This document shows positions 42,016 through 52,290 of a stretch of 64,000 bases of DNA, piece after piece. How positions within the stretch are numbered: position 1 is the stretch's first letter; every line of letters begins with the position of its first letter. The translations under genes and the position numbers were made by a program. The notes beneath the pieces are model-generated. The model was not told the origin of the DNA, searched no databases, and worked only from the letters and a program-made list of their open reading frames with translations. Source of the DNA: CADCTQ01 sp963844325 (GTDB taxonomy: Bacteria; Bacteroidota; Bacteroidia; Cytophagales; 172606-1); assembly GCA_963844325.1 (NCBI GenBank), contig CAWJNV010000002.1, forward strand, positions 5,518,001 through 5,582,000. Direction: 5' to 3'.

Positions 42016-44949
42016 ATGAAAAGTTTGTTTGAGGGTATGACAGGAGTCCAAAAGCTGCTCCTTATTGTATTCGTCATTACGATTGCAGTTTCAATCTTCT
42101 TTTATTACACACAAGGTGCCGGGACAGCCATAGTCGTAAGCCTGCTTGTGTTTGTTTTCCTCTCGATTACCAGCGCTGTTTGGCGAACCAATCGCAGTGG
42201 TAATGTACAAGTGCGAATTATATCGCTTGGCCTTGCCTCTGCTACCGTTTTTTCATTTGGGTTCTGGCAGCAATTTGTCGAAAATGGAATACAGTTTTTT
42301 ATCAACAAATACATACCAGCATTTAAGGATTACCCGATACAAAGCGTTGCTCCGGGACTTGTACTGGCTTTCGTACTGGTTGTTATTTTTATTGTAAATT
42401 ACTTCAACCGTGACTCAACAGCAATGGGAGTTCATCCCAATCGCATTACTGAAGATATACCTGAGCGAAGCTTCAGTGATAGATTAAAGGGAGTTTGTAT
42501 TGCTTTACTGGATGATTTAAAAAGCATAGATAAAAGCACTAATTGGAGTACGCAATTTTTTACTCCGCTAGACGCAGAGGTAGAAGTTTACACAAACAAT
42601 AAAACCCATAAAATAACTACAGATCTTCTGAATGCAATAAAAAAATCCAAAGCAAGACTGTTCCTCGTTTTAGGAGACCCTGGTTCCGGAAAAAGCGTTG
42701 CATTGAGAAAGTTATGTCAAGATTTATTACATGAATCAGATCAAACCGGCAAGATTCCGGTTTACATTAATCTAAAGGAATGGATTATCGATAAGCGATG
42801 GGATGCAAATAACCCTCCTACCGTTAATCAGATCCAGCAGTTTGTCATTGAGAACTTAAAAAGCAGAGACATAGTCACTTCAAGATTTTTTGAAGATTAC
42901 TATGACAAACTTTACGAAGCGGGGCGTTTATACTTTGTTCTTGACTCCTTTGATGAGATCCCTTCTGTTTTGGAAGAAAGCGAGAACTCAGAATTAATTC
43001 AACAACTCTCCAGAGTAGTTTTCAAATTTTTAAAAGGTGCCAGATCGGAAGATTCCCAAGGCATTTTAGCTTCCAGAAATTTCAGAAAACCAACTAAAGA
43101 ATTTCAAGTAGACACAACTCTGACAATACGGCCTTTCTCAGAAAAATCAATTATCAAATCTTTTAAACTCAGGGGACGGCATGAAGAGGCATTTTTAAAA
43201 ACGTTATTCAAGGATTATCCCGAATTAGTACCTGTAGCGCGAAATCCATTTTCTGCAACGCTGATTGCTGAATATGCTGAAAACAATGAAAATAACCTGC
43301 CTGCTACCCAATCCGAAATGTATTCCTCTTACATTAACAGAACTTTAACTGATTGCCAGCACAAAATCAAACAAAGCAGGATCACCATTCAAGATGTAAT
43401 TACGTGCACAATACTTATTGCCAAAGAAATGTTTAATAAATATGGCCTTGAAGTGCGTATAGAAAAACTAAGAGAAGAGTTTCCTCAAAAGAATATTGAT
43501 TCAGTAGTTAGTGTATTGAAGTTTGCCAGGCTTGGGCGTGGCAGCTCAAGTGATGATAATACGTTTAGTTTTGCGCATCGCAGATTCGCTGAGTACTTTT
43601 ATGTACAAAGTATGTTAATTGATGATCAGTTTATTCGGTTGCACGACATTCCCACTGACTCCCAACAGAGAGATGCTTTGGTTCTATATTGCGAGGTAGC
43701 TGACGCAGAAAAAGCCAGGTATATTGCAGATTTCTGTTGGAATACTATTAAAACCTTAAATGATCCTCAGGATATACGCACTATCCACTGTATGCGATTC
43801 CTAAGAGATGCATTTAAAGTCAGAAACAAATGCATCGGACACATTACAACAGATTTAGCACAGTATATTTTAAAGCAAATACATACAACCAACAATGTCA
43901 TCACAATAAAGCTGGCACTTGAAACAGTAGGTTTATTAGACAAAAAATACATCGAAAAAATATTAACCCAGGCTTTAGAAATCGGAAACTACTGGACCAA
44001 TGAAACAGCATTTAAATCATGCAGATATTTGTCAGAAATTCCCGAAACACTTAAATCGAAAATATATTCATATATAGACGAAATACCTCTCCTGTCTTTC
44101 ATCAGCCAAAGCAGGGAAATTTTATTTTTCCTAAGTATTTCCAAAGCATTTAAATCCATCCACACAAGAGCCATTGTTAAACTCATAGATTGCTATTGTC
44201 TTATCACGTTGCTTATCTCATTATTTATTGCAACACTCATATACCGACCCATTGGATATATCCTGCTACCGATAACCATAATGGGCATAGCTGGATTCAT
44301 GCTCGAGTACTTTAAACACCGAAGTATACATCGGGTTGATACAAACGCTATAAGGGAGTTGGTATCTTTTGCAATGGTTACTGGCACATTTTTATTATAT
44401 TCCGCAGTGAATCGCGAAAAAATCCCATATTTTTCTTCCTTAGAAATCAGCAATCGCATATACATTCTGAGCCTGATATGTTCGTTATTAGTTTACCCCA
44501 TATACAAAATAAACAACATTGCAAATTTCATGAAGGAAATCTATGCAAGCTTTAAAGATGAATTAGACATAAGAGAGGCGATAAAAAATATTAGCCTCAG
44601 CAAAACAATTGAAGAATTCACTACAGTAATAATTTTATTTTTGAGCGTAGCATCACCTATTTTACTAATTTTCTTGTTATCCAGAATTGAAATCATCGGA
44701 ACCATTTTTAAAATTTTAATTCCGGCTCTTTCAGGTATTGTGGTTACAATTGTAATAATAAAATCGATCAAAGTATACACCAATCAAACAATCGAGAGAT
44801 TAAAAATAACAAACCATAACTATATGTTATTCACTTCCAGAACAGAAGTATACAATTATTACAAAAAAAATAAAATACGAGAGCAACAAAATTACATTCA
44901 TCAAACTACTAGATCAAAATATAAACAAAATCAAAGGAGAATGGCCTGA
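42016..44949 (+). CDS. Membrane-anchored NACHT-type STAND ATPase
   Basis: The protein has 977 aa. Four N-terminal membrane spans (about residues 12-33, 36-56, 66-88, 112-130) precede a NACHT domain with Walker A LGDPGSGKSVALRKL (about 220) and Walker B VLDSFDEIP (about 308). A helical repeat-like middle follows (to about 720), then four to six C-terminal membrane spans. STAND NTPases of this sort act as sensors that oligomerise on a trigger; bacterial NACHT proteins include phage-defence proteins. The gene is strikingly AT-rich, with A-rich codons, inside a GC-rich region and between two related metabolic genes. It stands alone, with no separate effector, so the membrane segments are the likely effector. 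Confidence 0.9.
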   Translation: MKSLFEGMTGVQKLLLIVFVITIAVSIFFYYTQGAGTAIVVSLLVFVFLSITSAVWRTNRSGNVQVRIISLGLASATVFSFGFWQQFVENGIQFFINKYIPAFKDYPIQSVAPGLVLAFVLVVIFIVNYFNRDSTAMGVHPNRITEDIPERSFSDRLKGVCIALLDDLKSIDKSTNWSTQFFTPLDAEVEVYTNNKTHKITTDLLNAIKKSKARLFLVLGDPGSGKSVALRKLCQDLLHESDQTGKIPVYINLKEWIIDKRWDANNPPTVNQIQQFVIENLKSRDIVTSRFFEDYYDKLYEAGRLYFVLDSFDEIPSVLEESENSELIQQLSRVVFKFLKGARSEDSQGILASRNFRKPTKEFQVDTTLTIRPFSEKSIIKSFKLRGRHEEAFLKTLFKDYPELVPVARNPFSATLIAEYAENNENNLPATQSEMYSSYINRTLTDCQHKIKQSRITIQDVITCTILIAKEMFNKYGLEVRIEKLREEFPQKNIDSVVSVLKFARLGRGSSSDDNTFSFAHRRFAEYFYVQSMLIDDQFIRLHDIPTDSQQRDALVLYCEVADAEKARYIADFCWNTIKTLNDPQDIRTIHCMRFLRDAFKVRNKCIGHITTDLAQYILKQIHTTNNVITIKLALETVGLLDKKYIEKILTQALEIGNYWTNETAFKSCRYLSEIPETLKSKIYSYIDEIPLLSFISQSREILFFLSISKAFKSIHTRAIVKLIDCYCLITLLISLFIATLIYRPIGYILLPITIMGIAGFMLEYFKHRSIHRVDTNAIRELVSFAMVTGTFLLYSAVNREKIPYFSSLEISNRIYILSLICSLLVYPIYKINNIANFMKEIYASFKDELDIREAIKNISLSKTIEEFTTVIILFLSVASPILLIFLLSRIEIIGTIFKILIPALSGIVVTIVIIKSIKVYTNQTIERLKITNHNYMLFTSRTEVYNYYKKNKIREQQNYIHQTTRSKYKQNQRRMA

Positions 44950-45133
44950 TACAGATATATTTATAATTAGCACTAAAGAGTCACATATTCTCTTAGCAAA
45001 ACTGGAGGTAAAGTGGCGGGGAATATTTGATTAATCCTCATGCTCTTTGTACCGGCATTTTGATTTGGAAAGTTATATCAAATTCAGATGGAGTAAACAA
45101 CTTAAGGATGATTGACTAATTTTTACTAATTGA

Positions 45134-46486
45134 TTGGAAACCATCACCCACCCCTTCTTCGGCGGCAACGCCTCTCCCCGCTTCTCGGCCACTGCCCCCG
45201 GCCGCCTCGACGTGATGGGCGGCATTGCCGACTACTCCGGTTCGCTGGTGCTGCAAATGCCCATCCGTGAACGGACCACGGTTACGCTGGCCCTCCGCGA
45301 CGACGGCCGGCTGCGCCTCCGCACCCTGTCGCCCGGCGAGCCGCACCCGCTGGTGGAAGTACCCTACGACCAACTGCTGCGCGACGGCCAGCCCGACTAC
45401 GACCATGCCCGGCAGCAACTGGCATCCCTGCCGGGTGGCCATTGGGCGGGCTACGTGGCCGGCTGCCTGCTGGTGCTGCACCGGGAAAAGGGCATCGCCG
45501 TCACCGGGGCCGACGTGCTGGTGGATTCGCAGGTGCCGGCCGGCAAGGGCGTCTCCTCGTCGGCAGCCCTCGAAGTAGCAACGATGCGGGCATTGGCCGG
45601 GGCGTACGGCCTATCGTTCACCGGCACCGAACTGCCCACGCTGGCCCAGCGGGTCGAAAACCAGGTGGTCGGCGCCCCCTGCGGCCTCATGGACCAGCTC
45701 TCCTCCCACTTCGGCGAACCGAACCGGCTGCTGCCCATCCTCTGCCAGCCCGACCACCTGTCCCCACCCTTCCCGGTTCCCGCCGGCGTCCGCTTCGTGG
45801 GCATCGACAGCGGGGTGCGGCACGCAGTGGGCGGGGCCTCCTACGGCGACGTGCGCACGGCGGCGTTCATGGGCTACTCCATCCTGGCGCAGTACGACGG
45901 CACCACGCCGGGCGAACTGGCCCACGCCCGGCGTACGGGGGAACGCGAACACCTGCTCTACAACGGCTACCTGGCCAACATCGAACCATCGGACTTCGAG
46001 GGGCGGTACGCCCCGCGGCTGCCCCGGCAACTGGGCGGCGCCGACTTCCTGGCCCGCTACGGCGTTACCATCGACCCGGCTACCGAGGTGCAGCCGGACC
46101 GCCCGTACGATGTGTACAACGCCACCCGCCACCCCATTTACGAGAACACCCGCATCCAGTACTTTTCGCTGCTGCTCCAGCACCTGCCGCCCGAAACCGA
46201 CGCCGACCGGCGGGAGCGGAGCCTGCGCCAACTGGGGGAATGGATGTTTCAGTCGCACGAGGGCTACTCCGCCTGCGGCCTGGGCAACGCCCGGACGGAC
46301 GAACTGGTGTGGCAGGCCAGGAAAAATACCCGCAACGGCGTGTACGGGGCCCGCATTACGGGGGGCGGCAGCGGCGGCACGGTGTGCTTCCTCTGCGCCG
46401 GTGACGCGGGCCTCGAAACGGTCCGCCGCATCCACCGTGCCTTCGAGGAAAAACACGGCGCGTCCGTGCACTTCTTCGAACCTTAA
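45134..46486 (+). CDS. GHMP-family sugar kinase (galactokinase/arabinokinase-like)
   Basis: The 450-aa protein has the three GHMP motifs: APGRLDVMGGIADYSG near the N-terminus, QVPAGKGVSSSAALEVA (ATP-binding), and GARITGGGSGGTVCFL near the end. The substrate-binding region resembles galactokinase and L-arabinokinase. A stop codon (TGA 45131-45133) directly precedes TTG 45134, and there is no in-frame ATG or GTG before the first motif, so TTG must be the start. This is unusual for such a gene and is explained if the NACHT insertion replaced the original ATG and promoter. Confidence 0.9.
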   Translation: METITHPFFGGNASPRFSATAPGRLDVMGGIADYSGSLVLQMPIRERTTVTLALRDDGRLRLRTLSPGEPHPLVEVPYDQLLRDGQPDYDHARQQLASLPGGHWAGYVAGCLLVLHREKGIAVTGADVLVDSQVPAGKGVSSSAALEVATMRALAGAYGLSFTGTELPTLAQRVENQVVGAPCGLMDQLSSHFGEPNRLLPILCQPDHLSPPFPVPAGVRFVGIDSGVRHAVGGASYGDVRTAAFMGYSILAQYDGTTPGELAHARRTGEREHLLYNGYLANIEPSDFEGRYAPRLPRQLGGADFLARYGVTIDPATEVQPDRPYDVYNATRHPIYENTRIQYFSLLLQHLPPETDADRRERSLRQLGEWMFQSHEGYSACGLGNARTDELVWQARKNTRNGVYGARITGGGSGGTVCFLCAGDAGLETVRRIHRAFEEKHGASVHFFEP

Positions 46487-46492
46487 GGGGTT

Positions 46493-46578
46493 CACGCAAA
46501 GGCGCAAAGAAGCGCAAAGGCCGCAAAGAGATACGCATTCTCCTTTGCAGCCTCTGCGCTTCTTTGCGCCTTTGCGTG
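46493..46578. repeat. REP-like inverted repeat of CGCAAAGG words
   Basis: The arms 46493-46528 and 46543-46578 pair with few mismatches (CACGCAAAGGCGCAAAGAAG and its mirror) around a 14-base loop. It lies after the kinase stop. The same words recur at both ends of the large inverted repeat near 50.8 and 52.7 kb. Confidence 0.8.
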
Positions 46579-46666
46579 CAACTTAATTACGAAACAGCAT
46601 CCTCGCACAAGCCTCCTTCCCGATCCTCCTCCGGTCTCCTTTCCTCCCGCCTCCGGTCTCCCTTTT

Positions 46667-49081
46667 CTATTCCATGCGCAGGCTGTCTACCGGATTGGTG
46701 CGGGCGGCCCGGATGGCGCGGTAGCCCACGGTGAGCAGGGCCAGGGTTAGGGCCGCCAGGCCGACACCACCGAACACCCAGCCGCCGATGGTGATTTTGT
46801 AGGCGAATTTTGCCAGCCACGCCTGCATGGCGTACCAGGCAATGGGCGTAGCGATGAAAATAGCCAGCAGGACCAGTTTGACGAAGTCCCGGGACAGCAG
46901 GGCGACCAGGCTGGCTACGGAGGCGCCCAGTACTTTACGCACGCCGATTTCTTTGGTGCGCCGTTCGATCAGGAACACCGAAAGTCCCCACAACCCCAGG
47001 CAGCCGATCAGCAGGGCCAGCCCGGCAAACACCTGCAACAGGGCAAACTGCCGGGCTTCTTCCTGGTAGAGTTCCGACAGGCTCTCCTCCAGGAAACGCG
47101 CCTTGTACAACCGGTCGGGGTCAAACTGGCGGCACACGCGTTCCACCGCGGCCAGCGTGGCCGGGTAATTGTCCGTCCGGAGTTTGAGCCCCACCGTACC
47201 GTAAAAAAAGGGGAAATTCATGATGACGACCGGCTTGATGGCCTCGTGGAGGGAGCTGGAATGAAAGTCTTTGACCACCCCGATCACCGGCGCTTCAATG
47301 TCGTTGATGCCGATCTTGATGCGTTTGCCCAGCGCCCGGGCCGGGTCACGGTAGCCCATTGCCCGCACGGCGGCCTCGTTGACGACAAAGACGTACTGGC
47401 GCTTCTCTGAAGGGATGCCCGGGGCATTGGTCAGCGTGTCGCGGGGTTCGAGGAACCGCCCGGCCAGCAGCTTGAGGCCGTAAGTTTCCGCGTAGCCCGC
47501 ATCCGCCCCTTTCGCGTTTACATCTACCGTCACGTCCCCTTCGTCCGGCCGCGGGTTGAGCGAAGTGTTGAAGTTGTTGTCCCAGGTGGGGGCGCCCATC
47601 GCCGCCGACACCGCTTCCACGCCGGGCACCCGGAGCAGGGCTTCCCGGAAAGCGGCCCGTTTGGCAGTCTGGTTGCTCACGTCGGCCACCAGCACCCCCT
47701 CCCGGCGAAAACCCAGGTCCTTTTCCCGGAAAAGCTGCAATTGCTGGTAAATCACCACTACCCCGGCGGCCAGCACCAGGGAAATGGTGAATTGGAACAC
47801 GATGAGGCCCTGCCGCAGCCAGTCCGTCCCGCCGGGGTTGCCTTGCAGGCGTCCCTTCAGGGCCTTCACCGGCTGAAAGCCCGACAGCACCAGTGCCGGG
47901 TACAGGCCGGCCAGTACCGTGGTGAGAGCGGCCAGCCCGGCAACGCCCACCCCGGCCCCGGCCAGCGGCAGGGCAATCTGTTTGTCGAGGAAGTCGTTTA
48001 CCACCGGCAGCAGCACGCTGACCAGGGTGAGGGCGAGCAGGGCCGAAAAGGCGGTCAGCCAGGCGGCTTCGCCCAGGAACTGGTACACGAGCTGCTTGCG
48101 GGTGGCCCCAATTGCTTTGCGGATGCCTACTTCCCGGGCCCGCACCATTGCCCGGGCCGTCGACAGGTTGACGAAGTTGATGCAGCCGATCAGCAGCACC
48201 AGCACGGCAATGGCCCCGAAAGTCCAGAGGTACACGGGCGAAATGGCGGGCACGAAGTTGGTGCCCTCCGCCGTGGTGTCAAAGTGAATATCGCGGAGCG
48301 GCTGCAAGGCCATTTCCCAGCTTTCTCCTCCTTCGGGGGGCAGGTATTTGGCCGTAAACCGTTGCATGCGGCCCGCGTAGCGACCCGGGGCGGCACCTCC
48401 GGGCAGGCGCACGAACACGCTGCCCTGCGAGTGGATGCCCCACTGATCGACGCCCAGGACGAAGAACGTTTTGAGCGTTGGGTACGATACCAGCAGGTTG
48501 GCCGGCAGGTTGGTCTGCACGGGCAGGTCATGCATCACCCCTGCGACTTGCAGGAGCGTTTTTTCGCCCAGCCGGAAGGTGCGGCCGACCACGTCGAGGC
48601 TGCCAAAGTAACGCAGGGCCGTCTTCTCGCTCAGGATGGCCTGGTTGGGCCCGGCCAGGGCTTTGCGGGCGTCGCCGGAACGCATTTCCACCCGGAACAG
48701 GTCGAGCAACGCCGGCTCGGCAAACAGGATGCGTTCTTCCGACAGGATCTTTTGGGGTGAGATCACCACAAAGTTTTCCTCCTCCAGGTGAACGCTGGCT
48801 ACGACGGGCCAGTCGGGAAAATCGGTGCGCAGCGCGGCGCCCATCGGGTACGGGCTAATGCCCGAGTAATCGACCTGGCCCGGACTGCGGGCGACCAGGT
48901 TTACCCGGAAAGTGCGGTCCGCCTGCGGCTGGTGCCGGTCGACGCCCCACTCGTGGTACAGGAAAAGGCAGATGAGCAGGCAAGTGGTCAGCCCTACCGT
49001 GAGGCCCAGCAAGTGGATGGCGGTGGTGGAAGGGTGTTTGCGCAGTTGCCGGAGGGCAATGGTGAAGTAGCTGTTGAACAT
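46667..49081 (-). CDS. FtsX-like ABC transporter permease
   Basis: The 804-aa protein starts at ATG 49081 (MFNSYFTIALRQLRKHPSTTAI). One N-terminal membrane span (LLGLTVGLTTCLLICLFLY) and a large periplasmic MacB-type core domain lead to a three-span FtsX block (about 270-420). A second periplasmic domain and a second three-span block follow, with FLIERRTKEIGVRKVLGAS. This double-FtsX form is common in Bacteroidota. Its ATPase partner is not adjacent. It probably takes part in export or envelope transport. Confidence 0.92.
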   Translation of the reverse strand: MFNSYFTIALRQLRKHPSTTAIHLLGLTVGLTTCLLICLFLYHEWGVDRHQPQADRTFRVNLVARSPGQVDYSGISPYPMGAALRTDFPDWPVVASVHLEEENFVVISPQKILSEERILFAEPALLDLFRVEMRSGDARKALAGPNQAILSEKTALRYFGSLDVVGRTFRLGEKTLLQVAGVMHDLPVQTNLPANLLVSYPTLKTFFVLGVDQWGIHSQGSVFVRLPGGAAPGRYAGRMQRFTAKYLPPEGGESWEMALQPLRDIHFDTTAEGTNFVPAISPVYLWTFGAIAVLVLLIGCINFVNLSTARAMVRAREVGIRKAIGATRKQLVYQFLGEAAWLTAFSALLALTLVSVLLPVVNDFLDKQIALPLAGAGVGVAGLAALTTVLAGLYPALVLSGFQPVKALKGRLQGNPGGTDWLRQGLIVFQFTISLVLAAGVVVIYQQLQLFREKDLGFRREGVLVADVSNQTAKRAAFREALLRVPGVEAVSAAMGAPTWDNNFNTSLNPRPDEGDVTVDVNAKGADAGYAETYGLKLLAGRFLEPRDTLTNAPGIPSEKRQYVFVVNEAAVRAMGYRDPARALGKRIKIGINDIEAPVIGVVKDFHSSSLHEAIKPVVIMNFPFFYGTVGLKLRTDNYPATLAAVERVCRQFDPDRLYKARFLEESLSELYQEEARQFALLQVFAGLALLIGCLGLWGLSVFLIERRTKEIGVRKVLGASVASLVALLSRDFVKLVLLAIFIATPIAWYAMQAWLAKFAYKITIGGWVFGGVGLAALTLALLTVGYRAIRAARTNPVDSLRME

Positions 49082-49264
49082 GGCGGAGTACGGGAGCGGC
49101 CGGGAGTTGGGCAGCCGCGTTGCGTAGTGCGGGTCAAGGGACGTGCCAACGCAAAAAACCCCGGGCTGCGCCCGCAATTACTCCCCTGCGCCGTTGCCGG
49201 GGCAGCGGCCCGTTCCGAAAACGGACAAGCTTTGTTTCAATCTGAAACACCCTCCTTCCGGCCG

Positions 49265-50740
49265 CTACTCCTCCCCCACCACCACCTCCAGCTTCACCGC
49301 CACGGGTTCTTCCCGCGGGCCCCGGGCCGAGAACGTAACCACGTAACGGCCCGCCGCCCGGTAGGCGTGCGCCGTTTCCCGGTCGATTGGTTGGGCCGGA
49401 GTGCCGTCGCCGAAGTCAATCATTACGGGGGTTTGCGCGTGCACGAGGCGGTTCCAGAAAAGCACCAGGGTACCCGGCCGGATGCCCCTTACGGGAAAGT
49501 GGTACGCCCAGCCGTAGGCAATCCCGCGGCCCCGGCCGGCCTCGTACACCCGCACCTGCACGAAGTCGCGGTCAGTGGCGCCGCCCGGGCCGGTCACTTG
49601 TAATTCCTCGGTATACAGACCGGGCCGGTCGTACTGCACCGTCACCCGCGCCCCGGTCACCACGCGGCCGTCGTGCAGGTGCCAGGTGTAGCGGCGAATG
49701 TGCCCCCCGGGCCGGGCCAGCGAACGGCTCCCGTCGAGTTGCACGGCGCGGCCGGCGCGGGTAAACGCGTAGCCGCCGGCCACGGCCAGCACCGGGTCGG
49801 GATAGTCGCGCAGGTAGGCTTCCATCAGGTAGGGAAACGAGGCCAGTTGAATTTCCCCGTGCAGCAGTTCCACGTGGCAGTGCGGGTCGTATTCCTGCGA
49901 CTTGCGGCCGTCCCAGGTCATGCCCGTTTGGGCCAGCACCGTACCCGCCGCCACCGGCGTGCTCACGGAGTATCCGGGCCGGATGGTCTCGGTGTTCATG
50001 TGCGAGAGGCGGCAGGTAATGCCCGCGGCGTTGCGGATGCGGATCTCGTTGGATTTGCCGTCGCCGGCCGGCCCGGGCGTGGCGGTGACCGTGCCGTCGA
50101 AGGGCGCCACCACGCCGAGTCGGTCGGGAATGGCGCCGTAGTCCTCGCCCCGGTGGTAGTACAGTTTGTTGTAGGGCACCAGCGACGACCAGGTGTTGTT
50201 GTAGGCCGCCGACCGCCAGCGGTAGTTCCGGACCGGGAAAACCAGCGTGGCCGGCCCCCAGGGTTCTCCGGCCGTGCCGGCGGCCAGCCGTACCTGCCTG
50301 CGGACGTCCTTCAGGTCGGCAATTTCGGCGTTTTGGGCCCACTCCCGGATCGTTTCCACGTAGAGGCGCAGCCCGTGCACGGTGACGGGCATCTGGTACG
50401 GGCGGTGCAGCAAGGTCACCCGGCGTCCCGACACTTCGACCACGACCTCAGCGTACGCGTAGTTGCGGGACGGCAGGCCGCCAGTGAACCATTCGTTGGG
50501 CTCGAAGACGGGCTTTACCGAAACCAGTTTTACGGTGCGGGAGCGGGTTTTGCCTCCCTGCCCCCGGGTGACGGTCATCGTTTCACCCGAATCGAGTTCG
50601 AACACCAGCGGGTAGCCGGGCACGTCGAGCACCACCCGGCCGGGCGAAGTGCTTTGGGCGGACGCCGGGAACCCCGTCAACCTTCCTCCCAGGAGGTACA
50701 GCACTGCAATGTAAAACGCGGAACGGAAGGAGCCGGGCAT
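49265..50740 (-). CDS. Secreted M23-family peptidase with PKD-like domains
   Basis: The protein has about 491 aa. A signal peptide from ATG 50740 (FYIAVLYLLGG..PASAQS) precedes the M23/LytM-like domain, with the zinc motifs YYHRGEDYG (about 195) and DPHCHVEL (about 290). Two PKD-like beta domains follow (YTWHLHDGRVVTG, VMIDFGDGTPAQ). M23 enzymes cleave peptidoglycan cross-links, and PKD domains usually aid attachment outside the cell. The last His pair is intact, so activity is expected. It is encoded upstream of, and codirectional with, the permease. Confidence 0.88.
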   Translation of the reverse strand: MPGSFRSAFYIAVLYLLGGRLTGFPASAQSTSPGRVVLDVPGYPLVFELDSGETMTVTRGQGGKTRSRTVKLVSVKPVFEPNEWFTGGLPSRNYAYAEVVVEVSGRRVTLLHRPYQMPVTVHGLRLYVETIREWAQNAEIADLKDVRRQVRLAAGTAGEPWGPATLVFPVRNYRWRSAAYNNTWSSLVPYNKLYYHRGEDYGAIPDRLGVVAPFDGTVTATPGPAGDGKSNEIRIRNAAGITCRLSHMNTETIRPGYSVSTPVAAGTVLAQTGMTWDGRKSQEYDPHCHVELLHGEIQLASFPYLMEAYLRDYPDPVLAVAGGYAFTRAGRAVQLDGSRSLARPGGHIRRYTWHLHDGRVVTGARVTVQYDRPGLYTEELQVTGPGGATDRDFVQVRVYEAGRGRGIAYGWAYHFPVRGIRPGTLVLFWNRLVHAQTPVMIDFGDGTPAQPIDRETAHAYRAAGRYVVTFSARGPREEPVAVKLEVVVGEE

Positions 50741-51070
50741 ATGCTTTTGCGGGGCCACGACGGGCCGCCACTTCAAGATAGGCCTTTGGCGGGAAATCTG
50801 CCACGAACAGGTTCGCGCAAAGGCGCAAAGGCGGAGCGCAGAGGACGCAAAGAAAAGAGCTTAACCGCCAGGATCGCAACGGAGGTGCGTGGCAATAGAG
50901 GTGCATGACAATAGAGGTGCGTGGCAATAGAGGTGCAAAAGTATATGGCGGCAGACGAGTCGGGAGGCAGTTGTCGCATCGGGGGAAAGCATCGCATTGC
51001 AGGGAGTGGTCACATCGCGGTACTCGCTGCGTCGCGGGACGGGGTCGCGTCGCGGCTCCCCTCCTCGGAG

Positions 51071-52290
51071 TAGGGTTGTTTAGTTTTGGTGTAAGTAGTT
51101 GTTAGCAAGTATATTTGCAAGAAATATAAATGAGTATGGCTGCTAACTTGTTATCTTTTCTGTCCAAAGTACCTGATCCTCGCTGTAAAAAGGGTAGTCG
51201 CCACCCCTTGCCCTCGCTACTGGCAATGATAGTCATAGGCAACTTAAGTGGCTACTACGGCTATCGGGAACTGGCCCGCTTCATGCAACGTCACGCCTGG
51301 GCGTTTGTACGCTTGTTTGGTTTTAAGCACGGCGTACCGGGTCATGTTACCATCGGCGAGGTGTTGGGAAGGCTCGACTTTGAGGCCTTCAAGCAGCAGT
51401 TCCAGGCTTGGCTCGGTCAACTACAAGCTCAACCCCTAGAACAAGCTCAACCCCTAGAACAAGCTCAGCCAGCCTACAGCTTAGACGGCAAGAGTTTGAA
51501 GTCTACCCTTTCTGACTACCCAGAAAGCTACCAGGACTTTGTGGCTATGGTACAGGTGTTTTCTCACCAAAGCCAGTTGGTAGTAGGCTTACAAGCCTTT
51601 CACAATGGCCAGCAGGGTGAGGCCCAAGTCGTGCGCGATTTGATTGAAAAACTCGATCTAAAAGGCGCTATGCTCACGCTGGATGCCTTGCACAGCCAAA
51701 AAAAACGCTAGAAGCTATTGTTGATTCGGGTAATGACTACTGCTTGCAAGTGAAGGCCAATCAGGTCAAACTCCTGGCCCGCCTCCAACAAGAGGCCCGC
51801 TCCCAAAAGCCCCTCAGTGAGCAGCAGTACCGAGAGAAGAACCGGGGTCGCCTGGAACACCGCCACTGCCAGCTCTTTGCCGCCCCTCAAGACTGGCAAA
51901 ACTACTACAAAGGCATTGTCTGCTTTGTAGTACTCAGGCGCTGGGGCTATCGCAAAGGCAAGCGCTTCCAGAAAGCTAAGCCTTATGAGAAGACCCACTA
52001 CTACATCTTGAGCCGCAAGATGGAATCGGCCCAACAAGCCGCTACTCTGATTCGCAATCATTGGGGCATTGAGAACCGCTTGCATTGGGTCAAAGACGTC
52101 CACATGAAGGAAGACAAAAACCGCATCCGACACCATCAGGCCGCCAAAAACGTTTCCCTTATCAAGAACATGGTCTTGAATTTAACCAGAGCCAAAGGCT
52201 TCTCCTCTCTGAAAGCAACTACTGAACGCTATGCGCACAATATCAAAGAGCTATATTCCTGGCTTTTATAACTTAAACTGTACAGCCCTA
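51071..52290 (+). mobile_element. ISAs1-family insertion sequence (1220 bp)
   Basis: It is flanked by identical 10-bp direct repeats CTCCTCGGAG at 51061-51070 and 52291-52300. The terminal inverted repeats are imperfect: left TAGGGTTGTTTAGTTT, right (mirrored) TAGGGCTGTACAGTTT. It carries one transposase gene on the plus strand, split by a one-base homopolymer difference. It inserted into the left arm of the large inverted repeat. Confidence 0.93.
51130..52271 (+). pseudogene. ISAs1-family transposase, frame broken at an A8 run
   Basis: The first frame (51130-51711) has the N-terminal ISAs1 domain (LLSFLSKVPDPRCKKGSRHPL, GHVTIGEVLGRLD) and the first catalytic part YSLDGKSLKST. It contains a duplicated 18-bp unit giving QAQPLEQAQPLEQ. 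It stops at TAG just after A8 (51698-51705). One extra A restores KTLEAIVDSGNDYCLQVKANQ, which continues in the second frame to 52271, including HWGIENRLHWVKDVHMKED, the signature of the family. Either a sequencing error, an inactive copy or a -1 slip is possible. Confidence 0.88.

Noticed and set aside
45611..46507. 298-codon minus-strand ORF
   Set aside because: Antisense of the GHMP kinase, no motifs.
50905..51105. Small ORF repeated in mirror at 52323-52634
   Set aside because: Both are translations of the arms of the large inverted repeat rather than genes.
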